From the NCBI GenBank assembly GCA_017429885.1, contig JAFROA010000060.1, forward strand, positions 1-5,540: DNA of 5,540 nucleotides, read 5' to 3'. Positions within the stretch are counted from its first letter, which is position 1, and each line of letters opens with the position of its first letter. The stretch is from Bacteroidales bacterium (GTDB lineage: Bacteria > Bacteroidota > Bacteroidia > Bacteroidales > UBA932). Shown here in pieces: positions 1-5,540 of the stretch. Position numbers and translations under genes: made by a program. Below the pieces are notes generated by a model. It was not told where the DNA came from, did no database searches, and saw only the letters and a list, made by a program, of their open reading frames with translations.

Positions 1-1073
1 AGTTGAAGCTTTGCCCGACAGAGAAAGTGTCGACTGGAGATGTCGGGTATATCATATCCGGAATCAAGAGAGCAGTTGAGGTTAAAGTCGGAGACACCAT
101 AACCCATTCGGCCCGTCCTTGCGAGAGCGCTATCGCTGGTTTTGAGGAGGTTAAGCCGATGGTTTTCGCCGGTATGTATCCTGTGCAGGCGGACAAGTTT
201 GAGGAGTTGAGGGCGACACTTGAGAAATTCCAGCTCAACGACGCGTCTTTCGTGTATGAGCCGGAGTCCTCACTGGCTCTGGGGTTCGGATTCAGGTGTG
301 GCTTCCTTGGCCTTCTGCATCTGGAGATAGTCCAGGAACGTCTGTTCCGGGAATTCAATATGGATGTCATCACGACCGTGCCTAACGTGTCTTATAAAGT
401 TTACACCACCCAAGGTGAGGTCATTGATGTCCATAATCCTTCAGGGCTTCCCGCACCTACTCTCATCGACCACATCGAGGAGCCTTATATCAGGGCTCAG
501 ATCATATCCAAGACCGATTTCTACGGTCCGATCATGAAGCTTTGCATGGACAAGAGGGGCACGCTGATAGGGGAGCATTATATAACTTCCGACAGAGTGG
601 AGCTCACCTATGACATGCCGCTTTCAGAGATAGTATTCGACTTCTATGACAAACTCAAGTCAATATCAAAAGGTTACGCTTCGTTTGACTACCATGTCAT
701 AGATTTCCGTCCGGCAAGGCTTGTCAAGCTGGACATCCTCCTGAATGGAGATCCTGCCGATGCGCTCTCCTCTCTTATCCACGAGGATCACGCCTATGAT
801 TTCGGACGCAAGATGTGCGTGAAGTTGAAGGAGTTGATTCCCCGTCAGCAGTTCGATATCGCGGTTCAGGCTGCTATAGGGGCTAAGATTATAGCGAGGG
901 AGACCGTGAGGCAAGTCAGGAAAGATGTCACCGCCAAGTGTTACGGAGGAGATGTGACCCGTAAGCGCAAACTTTTGGAGAAGCAGAAGGAAGGTAAGAA
1001 AAGAATGCGCCAGATAGGAACCGTCCAGGTCCCGCAGAGCGCCTTCATGGCTGTCTTGAAACTTGATAGTTGA
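1..1073 (+). CDS. lepA: Elongation factor 4 (LepA), 5'-truncated by the window edge
   Basis: LepA/EF-4 is a ribosome-binding GTPase of the translation-factor superfamily that acts on stalled or mis-translocated 70S ribosomes and during initiation or subunit biogenesis. About 356 C-terminal residues are visible out of roughly 595-600 in the family; the GTPase domain with its P-loop lies upstream of the window. The first full codon (TTG at 3-5) is an internal Leu, not a start. Visible order: the end of the beta-barrel domain II (residues 1-36, [11 protein letters not shown] then VGDTITHS); the EF-G domain III-like part (about 52-135, with MVFAGMYP and [16 protein letters not shown]); the EF-G C-terminal-like domain (about 160-240, [19 protein letters not shown]); and the LepA-specific C-terminal domain (about 240-352). 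The basic tail carries the family signature [20 protein letters not shown] and ends in [14 protein letters not shown]. No frameshift or missing block is seen. TGA is at 1071-1073. The next gene starts 7 bases later, suggesting co-transcription. Confidence 0.98.
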   Translation, partial: LKLCPTEKVSTGDVGYIISGIKRAVEVKVGDTITHSARPCESAIAGFEEVKPMVFAGMYPVQADKFEELRATLEKFQLNDASFVYEPESSLALGFGFRCGFLGLLHLEIVQERLFREFNMDVITTVPNVSYKVYTTQGEVIDVHNPSGLPAPTLIDHIEEPYIRAQIISKTDFYGPIMKLCMDKRGTLIGEHYITSDRVELTYDMPLSEIVFDFYDKLKSISKGYASFDYHVIDFRPARLVKLDILLNGDPADALSSLIHEDHAYDFGRKMCVKLKELIPRQQFDIAVQAAIGAKIIARETVRQVRKDVTAKCYGGDVTRKRKLLEKQKEGKKRMRQIGTVQVPQSAFMAVLKLDS

Positions 1074-1080
1074 TCATCGG

Positions 1081-1722
1081 ATGCCTAAAGTCGCTATAAT
1101 CATCACGATAAAGGAAGGAGACGACGGTTCCGCCGGTTGCCTTGAGGAGTGTCAACGTCAAGTTGACGCGATAGCCGCCGAGGGTAAATACTCTTTCTCG
1201 ATTTTCTTGAATGACGAGGGGGAAGGTGGCTTTGCCGTCGCTTGGGAAAAGGTGGATAAAGGTGGAGAGGATTTTTTCCTGTGGATTGACCATGACCTGA
1301 ACCTGTCCGAAGGAGCGATCGCTTGCCTGCTCGAGAATTCGGAGTTTCTTCGCCATAAGGCTGTGATCACCGGCACGGTGACCCGGCCGGACAGGAGTCT
1401 TGTCTTTGGTGGAAGGACTCGACGTGGCCGTCTGCTTGAGCCTGATCCGGTGATTCCTGTCCCTTGCCATCTGTTTGATATGTCCATAACCTTGGTCCCC
1501 GGATACGCTTTCTCCTGTCTCGAGACCCCTATAGACTTCTTCCGCGGGAGTCTTCTTTATTATGGCTATGGAAAAAAGGTGGTCAAAGCTGGCGTGGCGA
1601 GGATGATAGCGCCTGGAATCCTTGGTGTCACAGGCAGAAATACCGAGATTCCGGCTTGGAAGGATCCGGAAAGCACACTCAGGGAAAAAGCGGTGTGGTT
1701 ATTCCGCTCTATTTTCAAATAA
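1081..1722 (+). CDS. Divergent GT2-family glycosyltransferase-like protein
   Basis: This 213-residue soluble protein resembles small family 2 (GT-A fold) glycosyltransferases, which move a sugar from a nucleotide-sugar donor to a glycan or lipid acceptor at the cytoplasmic face. Visible features: an N-terminal beta strand VAIIIT (4-9); a loop LNDEGEGG (43-50) where GT2 enzymes carry the nucleotide-binding Asp; FFLWIDHDLNL (65-75) with a DxD-like DHD (70-72); then TGTVTRPDRSLVFGG (97-111), a segment usual in rhamnosyltransferase-like GT2 enzymes. After this, LVPGYAF (138-144) and RNTEIPAWKDP (186-196) fit the same subfamily. The region that normally reads like GDxDYGxRAxxAG is here GSLLYYGYGKKVVKAG (156-171), so the acidic catalytic residues are absent. 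I chose ATG 1081, which gives a 7-base gap after lepA; an in-frame TTG at 1063 would add six residues and overlap lepA. There is no Shine-Dalgarno. No transmembrane segment or signal peptide is evident. The assignment rests on motif pattern; donor, acceptor and activity are unknown. Confidence 0.75.
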   Translation: MPKVAIIITIKEGDDGSAGCLEECQRQVDAIAAEGKYSFSIFLNDEGEGGFAVAWEKVDKGGEDFFLWIDHDLNLSEGAIACLLENSEFLRHKAVITGTVTRPDRSLVFGGRTRRGRLLEPDPVIPVPCHLFDMSITLVPGYAFSCLETPIDFFRGSLLYYGYGKKVVKAGVARMIAPGILGVTGRNTEIPAWKDPESTLREKAVWLFRSIFK

Positions 1723-1780
1723 AAACCTTATATTTATAGTCTGTATAGATCAATAAACAGTTTAAAATACCACATAAGTT
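1723..1780 (+). promoter_or_regulatory. AT-rich gap, candidate Bacteroidota-type promoter/leader of fucIP
   Basis: This is the only true intergenic stretch in the window (58 bp). It is strikingly AT-rich between GC-rich genes. TATATTTA at 1729-1736 matches the Bacteroidota -7 consensus TAnnTTTG except at the last base and would give a leader of about 40 bases. No convincing -33 TTG is found at the usual spacing. There is no Shine-Dalgarno before ATG 1781; the leader is A/T-rich (TTTAAAATACC at 1761-1771), as is normal in Bacteroidota. No clear terminator for the upstream gene is present, so read-through from lepA is possible. Weak symmetries occur (CTGT 1741-1744 with ACAG 1757-1760), but none is good enough to call an operator. 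Confidence 0.35.
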
Positions 1781-3553
1781 ATGAAGCATCCTAAAATCGG
1801 TATCCGCCCGACCATCGATGGTCGCCAGGGCGGTGTTCGTGAAAGTCTGGAAGAGAAAACAATGACACTCGCCGCGAATGTGGCTGAGCTTATCTCATCA
1901 AATCTGAAGTATAGCGATGGCACACCCGTGCAATGCGTGATCGCTGACAGCACTATCGGCCGCGTCGCCGAGAGTGCCGCTTGTGCCGAGAAGTTCGAGC
2001 GTGAGGGTGTCTGGGGTACTATCTCTGTGACCTCCTGCTGGTGCTACGGCTCTGAGACGATGGACATGAATCCTCTTTGGCCGAAGGCCGTGTGGGGATT
2101 TAACGGGACAGAGCGTCCTGGTGCCGTGTATCTTGCCGCCGTGCTCGCCGCCCATGCCCAGAAGGGTCTGCCCGCTTTCGGAATATATGGACATGACGTG
2201 CAGGATTTGGATGACAACTCCATCCCTTGCGATGTCGCTGAGAAGATCCTCCGTTTCGCCAAGGCCGCTGTCGCTGTCGGTGAGATGAGAGGCGAGTCAT
2301 ACCTCTCAATCGGTAGTGTGACAATGGGTATCGCCGGATCTATCGTGGACTGCGATTTCTTCCAGAAGTACCTGGGAATGAGGAATGAGAGCGTCGACGA
2401 GGTAGAGATCCTCCGTCGTATGGATCTTGGAATTTACGATCCTGAGGAGTACGCTAAAGCAAAGGCATGGGTCGAGAAATACTGCATGCCGCAGGAAGGA
2501 TGGGACAAGAACCGTCCCGAGAAGCAGAAAACCCGTGAGGAGAAGGACAAGGATTGGGATTTCGTCACCAAGATGACCATAATCGTGATGGATCTGCTCC
2601 ATGGCAATCCTAAACTCAAGGAGCTTGGATTCAAGGAAGAGGCACTTGGCCATAACGCCATCGCCGGAGGTTTCCAGGGCCAGCGCCAGTGGACAGACTG
2701 GATGCCTAACGGAGACTTCACCGAGACTCTCCTCAACACCAACTTCGACTGGAACGGCCGCCGTGAGCCCACCATTCTCGCCACCGAGAACGACTCCCTC
2801 AACGGCGCCGCCATGTTACTCGCACACCTTGTGACCAACCTGCCGCAGATTTTCTCGGATGTCCGCACATATTGGAGCCCCGAGGCTGTCAAGAGGGTGA
2901 CTGGTAAGGAACTCACCGGGAAGGCCGCGCCTGGAATCATCCACCTCATCAACTCCGGAGCAACCACGATGGATGGCTGTGGCCAGAGTGTGGACGCCGA
3001 AGGCAAGCCTGTGATGAAGACCTTCTGGGAGATGACTGACGAAGATGAGAAGAAGTGCCTGGAGAATTCCTGGTGGATGCCGGCTGACCGCGACTATTTC
3101 CGTGGCGGCGGATTCAGCGTTCATTTCGTCTCGAAGGGTGACTTCCCCGCCACTATGATGAGAATCAACATTGTGGACGGCCTCGGTCCCGTGCTTCAGA
3201 TCGCTGAGGGTTGGGTCGTCAATGTCGAGCCGGAGATTCACGATGTCCTTGACAAGCGCACAGACCCGACATGGCCTACCACCTGGTTCACCCCTCGCCT
3301 TGATCCCAGCAAGGATGCGTTCAAGGATGTTTACAGTGTGATGAATAACTGGGGAGCCAACCACGGAGCGATCTCTTACGGCCATATCGGCGCTGACATG
3401 ATCACCTTGGCCTCCATGCTGAGGATCCCTGTGTGCATGCATAACGTGGCCGATGCTGACATCTTCCGCCCGGCTGCCTGGAATGCGTTTGGTATGGATA
3501 AGGAGGGTGCTGATTTCCGCGCCTGCGCCAATTTCGGACCTATCTACAAATAG
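1781..3553 (+). CDS. fucI: L-fucose isomerase
   Basis: FucI interconverts L-fucose and L-fuculose (and D-arabinose and D-ribulose in known enzymes) with Mn2+ in the cytoplasm; this is the first step of the phosphorylating fucose pathway. The product is 590 residues against 591 for E. coli FucI and is collinear with it from my memory of that sequence. N-terminal signature: [11 protein letters not shown] (5-15) and GVRESLEE (18-25). Further conserved blocks are [11 protein letters not shown] (86-96), [16 protein letters not shown] (105-120), IYGHDVQD (135-142) and [10 protein letters not shown] (297-306). The metal ligands are all present: E336 in [10 protein letters not shown]360 in [11 protein letters not shown] and H528 in NWGANHG, matching E337, D361 and H528 of the E. 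coli enzyme. The C-terminus ends in [11 protein letters not shown] like the family. The start at ATG 1781 fits the family N-terminus; there is no Shine-Dalgarno. fucP follows 3 bases after the TAG, so the two form an operon. Control by fucose is likely, but the regulator is not in the window. Confidence 0.98.
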   Translation: MKHPKIGIRPTIDGRQGGVRESLEEKTMTLAANVAELISSNLKYSDGTPVQCVIADSTIGRVAESAACAEKFEREGVWGTISVTSCWCYGSETMDMNPLWPKAVWGFNGTERPGAVYLAAVLAAHAQKGLPAFGIYGHDVQDLDDNSIPCDVAEKILRFAKAAVAVGEMRGESYLSIGSVTMGIAGSIVDCDFFQKYLGMRNESVDEVEILRRMDLGIYDPEEYAKAKAWVEKYCMPQEGWDKNRPEKQKTREEKDKDWDFVTKMTIIVMDLLHGNPKLKELGFKEEALGHNAIAGGFQGQRQWTDWMPNGDFTETLLNTNFDWNGRREPTILATENDSLNGAAMLLAHLVTNLPQIFSDVRTYWSPEAVKRVTGKELTGKAAPGIIHLINSGATTMDGCGQSVDAEGKPVMKTFWEMTDEDEKKCLENSWWMPADRDYFRGGGFSVHFVSKGDFPATMMRINIVDGLGPVLQIAEGWVVNVEPEIHDVLDKRTDPTWPTTWFTPRLDPSKDAFKDVYSVMNNWGANHGAISYGHIGADMITLASMLRIPVCMHNVADADIFRPAAWNAFGMDKEGADFRACANFGPIYK

Positions 3554-3556
3554 TAT

Positions 3557-4864
3557 ATGGCCAAAGAGAAACTGGTGGAGAGCAAGTATCTCTTCATCTT
3601 TATCCTAATCACTTCACTCTTCGCCCTCTGGGGGTTCGCCAATGACATCACCAACCCGATGGTGGCGGCCTTCCAGACGGTGATGGAGCTTTCAGCCGCT
3701 AAAGCCTCACTGGTCCAGTTCGCCTTCTATGGCGGATATGCCACTATGGCCATACCGGCGGCGCTGTTCATCCGGAAGCACAGCTACAAGAGCGGTATTT
3801 TGCTTGGTTTGGCGCTATATGCGATCGGGGCGTTCCTGTTCATCCCGGCTGCCCAGTTCCAGCAGTTCTCGTTCTTCTGTGTTTCTCTTTATGTCCTGAC
3901 TTTCGGTCTGGCTTTCCTTGAGACGACTGCCAACCCGTTCATACTCTCGCTCGGTTCGAAGAGCAATGCTACCCGCCGTCTCAACCTGTCCCAATCATTC
4001 AATCCGATGGGCTCGTTGATGGGTATGAGCGTGGCGTCGTTCATCGTTCTGCCCCAGCTATTGTCCGACAAGAGGGACGCCGCTGGAAATATCATATTCC
4101 CAGCCCTCTCCGAGGCGGAAAAGGCAGACATCAGGCTTCATGACTTGGCGGTCATCCGTAATCCCTATGTAATCATCGGGATCGTTGTGGTGGTCGTGCT
4201 CGTCATCATTGCCCTCGCGAGGGTACCCAAGACTGAGATCCAGCCAGAGAAGACCAACAGCACCGGGAAGACCCTGTCAAATCTCTGGCATAACAAGATT
4301 TACAGGGAAGGCGTTCTGACTCAGATGTTTTATGTTGCCGCCCAGATCATGACCTGGACCTTCATCATCCAGTATGCAGACAATCTGGGGATCAATAAGG
4401 CTACAGCCCAGACCTACAACATCATCGCAATGGCTCTCTTCCTTTGCGGAAGGTTCATCGCGACCGCTTTGATGAAGTATGTCAATTCCAGCCGTTTGCT
4501 TGCGATCTTCGCCACAGGGGCAGCCTTGTGCACCATAGGCGCCATAAGCATTGTCGGCATGGGTGGACTGTATTGCCTGATGGGGATCAGTGCCTTTATG
4601 TCGCTCATGTTCCCCACCATTTATGGTATCGCTCTTGAGAATGTCGAGAACCAGGACGCCAGCCTTGGAGCCGCTTTCCTGGTTGAGGCCATCGTGGGAG
4701 GAGCCATAATGCCACCACTTCAGGGAATGATCATAGACCAGAAGGTTATTCTTGGCCATCCTGCGGTCAACGTGTCCTTCGTCTTGCCGCTAATCTGTTT
4801 CATCATAGTTTTCCTCTATGGTGTGAGGTCTTATAAGGCGAGACGTCAGGTTACAGCGAGCTGA
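3557..4864 (+). CDS. fucP: L-fucose:H+ symporter (MFS, FHS family)
   Basis: FucP is an inner-membrane major facilitator protein that imports L-fucose with a proton. The product has 435 residues (E. coli FucP 438) and about 12 hydrophobic segments, roughly at 11-35, 50-72, 78-99, 102-125, 143-168, 202-221, 252-275, 283-305, 312-332, 336-357, 368-391 and 405-422, with a hydrophilic central loop at about 222-250. Family blocks are visible: LFALWGFANDITNP (21-34), LETTANPF (121-128), RLNLSQSFNPMG (141-152) and FMSLMFPTIY (347-356). E122 matches the functional E135 of E. coli, and Q146/N149 match Q159/N162. The position of the proton-coupling D46 is instead N33, with an Asp three residues earlier (D30). 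The start at ATG 3557 lies 3 bases after fucI with no Shine-Dalgarno, pointing to translation from a shared message. Fucose is the best substrate guess because of fucI; other FHS members carry glucose, galactose or N-acetylglucosamine. Its last 14 bases overlap the convergent comEC. Confidence 0.93.
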   Translation: MAKEKLVESKYLFIFILITSLFALWGFANDITNPMVAAFQTVMELSAAKASLVQFAFYGGYATMAIPAALFIRKHSYKSGILLGLALYAIGAFLFIPAAQFQQFSFFCVSLYVLTFGLAFLETTANPFILSLGSKSNATRRLNLSQSFNPMGSLMGMSVASFIVLPQLLSDKRDAAGNIIFPALSEAEKADIRLHDLAVIRNPYVIIGIVVVVVLVIIALARVPKTEIQPEKTNSTGKTLSNLWHNKIYREGVLTQMFYVAAQIMTWTFIIQYADNLGINKATAQTYNIIAMALFLCGRFIATALMKYVNSSRLLAIFATGAALCTIGAISIVGMGGLYCLMGISAFMSLMFPTIYGIALENVENQDASLGAAFLVEAIVGGAIMPPLQGMIIDQKVILGHPAVNVSFVLPLICFIIVFLYGVRSYKARRQVTAS

Positions 4865-5540
4865 TAATCCAGAGGCAGCCTATAAGCAGTTGGACGGCTT
4901 TATCGTCCAGTAGAATAAGAAGTTCCGGGCATATCCCGAGACCAGACAGCGCGATCGTGGTGACCGAAAGGACCATGACCGCGCTTGTCAGTGGAAGGGC
5001 GGTCAAGTTGGTGATAATGAAATATTTCGGGAAAGTATGGAACCGGTACCATACCAGCGGGGCGGTGAAGGCCTGGCACGAAATCGACAAGGCCGCTCCT
5101 TCCCAGATCTTCCTCATAGGATCCATTCTACCCCGCACGCCCTCCGCTTTCGGGTAGAGATTATCCAGATTAGGATAAATCACGGCGATTCCAGCGATGG
5201 CCAGATAAGAAAGCTGGAATCCGAGTGAGGATATGACCTCCGGACTCAGAGCCAGTTGGACTGTCAGAGCGAAGATAAGTGTCCCGATGGTGAAGCGGCT
5301 CCTGCCTGTCAACCTGGCGGTCTCACCTATGGTGATGAACAGAAAGGCTCTCACTATCGACGGGGCGGCACCGGTCATCAAGGTGTAGAAGCCAGCGGCG
5401 CATATATTCAAGATGTATCTTGTCGTCTTGGCAAATGGGCTATTTCTCAAAGGCGCCGTGAGTTTTGATAGAATGAGGTATAATATGCCCATGTGAAGCC
5501 CTGAGAGGGCAAGGATGTGGGAGGCTCCGCTCGCTCGGAA
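4851..5540 (-). CDS. comEC: ComEC/Rec2-family DNA-uptake channel protein, C-terminal part
   Basis: ComEC forms the inner-membrane channel that passes single-stranded DNA into the cytoplasm during natural transformation. The reading frame is open to the right edge, so the 5' part is missing; 229 C-terminal residues are visible, and the ATG at 5492 is internal. The 16 residues before it include ASHILALSGLH, the start of the hallmark ComEC 'Competence' domain motif (residues 6-16), which runs on into MGILYLIL. Other family blocks are PSIVRAFLF (60-68) and SPEVISSLGFQLSYLAIAGI (99-118), followed by a polar cytoplasmic loop (about 125-145) and hydrophobic segments to the end. The frame stops at TAA 4853-4851, right after GCLWIISSL, where many relatives continue with a Pro-containing segment and further domains. 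No metallo-beta-lactamase-like domain follows. The gene is convergent with fucP and overlaps its 3' end by 14 bases. It is either a naturally short form or one shortened at the junction with fucP. Confidence 0.92.
   Translation of the reverse strand, partial: FRASGASHILALSGLHMGILYLILSKLTAPLRNSPFAKTTRYILNICAAGFYTLMTGAAPSIVRAFLFITIGETARLTGRSRFTIGTLIFALTVQLALSPEVISSLGFQLSYLAIAGIAVIYPNLDNLYPKAEGVRGRMDPMRKIWEGAALSISCQAFTAPLVWYRFHTFPKYFIITNLTALPLTSAVMVLSVTTIALSGLGICPELLILLDDKAVQLLIGCLWIISSL
4890..4910. other. Perfect short stem-loop just past the fucP stop, inside comEC
   Basis: TTGGACG (4890-4896) and CGTCCAG (4904-4910) can pair as a 7-bp stem (six Watson-Crick pairs plus one G-U at the base) around a 7-base loop. 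On the + strand it starts about 25 bases after the fucP stop codon, where a 3' end hairpin for the fucIP message would be expected. There is no following U-run in either direction, so it is not a standard intrinsic terminator. It lies inside comEC coding sequence (codons for the LLDDKAVQ part) and may be chance. Confidence 0.25.

Noticed and set aside
1063..1080. TTG start at 1063 for the GT2-like gene, overlapping the lepA end
   Set aside because: It would add six residues (MIVDHR) before the usual short N-terminus that leads straight into the first beta strand. ATG 1081 with a 7-base gap is more natural, though the alternative is not excluded.
1045..1487. Minus-strand frames of 141 and 109 residues opposite the GT2-like gene
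   Set aside because: They overlap the + strand frame that carries GT2-like motifs in the right order and resemble no family I know. The + strand frame fits the operon spacing better.
2434..3442. Long minus-strand frames (190 and 208 residues) opposite fucI
   Set aside because: They are antisense to a clearly conserved fucI, are low-complexity and Arg/Ser/His-rich, and show no recognisable domain. Such frames are expected opposite GC-rich coding sequence with biased third positions.
4277..4759. Minus-strand 160-residue frame opposite fucP
   Set aside because: Antisense to membrane segments of fucP. The translation is rich in His, Asp and Gly with no coherent fold signal, so it is a shadow.
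4865..5468. Plus-strand frames of 63-70 residues opposite comEC
   Set aside because: Short, with no motif, and opposite a well-supported comEC frame; they are shadows.
5490..5492. ATG at 5492 on the minus strand as the comEC start
   Set aside because: The frame continues upstream to the window edge and encodes ASHILALSGLH, a core ComEC motif, so this Met is internal.
1..5540. tRNA, rRNA, CRISPR, insertion sequences, attachment sites
   Set aside because: I looked for these by eye on both strands and saw no cloverleaf, spaced repeats, transposase frame or terminal inverted repeats. Coding density leaves almost no room for them.

Overview
This window looks like an ordinary chromosomal segment from an uncultured or gut-type Bacteroidales (phylum Bacteroidota) with fairly high GC. 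That assignment is an inference. It rests on four things: no Shine-Dalgarno sequence before any of the three visible starts; an AT-rich leader in front of fucI in otherwise GC-rich DNA; FucI and FucP sequences of the type I associate with gut Bacteroidota; and a GT2-like protein of a kind common in that phylum. I cannot name a genus.

Layout, left to right. (1) The 3' part of lepA (translation factor EF-4) enters from the left edge on the + strand. (2) Seven bases later comes a small, divergent GT2-type glycosyltransferase, probably co-transcribed with lepA. (3) A 58-bp AT-rich gap, the only real intergenic space in the window, probably holds the promoter or leader of a two-gene fucose unit. 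(4) fucI (L-fucose isomerase) and fucP (L-fucose:H+ symporter) follow, 3 bp apart. (5) From the right edge a comEC/rec2-type DNA-uptake channel gene runs on the - strand. It ends convergently inside the last 14 bases of fucP. No gene-free stretch exceeds 60 bases.

How the genes work together. FucP brings L-fucose (plausibly freed from host mucin or milk glycans) across the inner membrane with protons, and FucI converts it to L-fuculose. The next steps (fuculokinase, fuculose-1-phosphate aldolase, lactaldehyde reductase) and a FucR-type regulator are not in this window. lepA and comEC are housekeeping or competence genes with no evident link to fucose use.

I found no new system, mobile element, CRISPR array or RNA gene. 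The points most worth a second look are the GT2 protein with a degraded second catalytic motif, the short comEC C-terminus overlapping fucP, and the displaced membrane aspartate in FucP.
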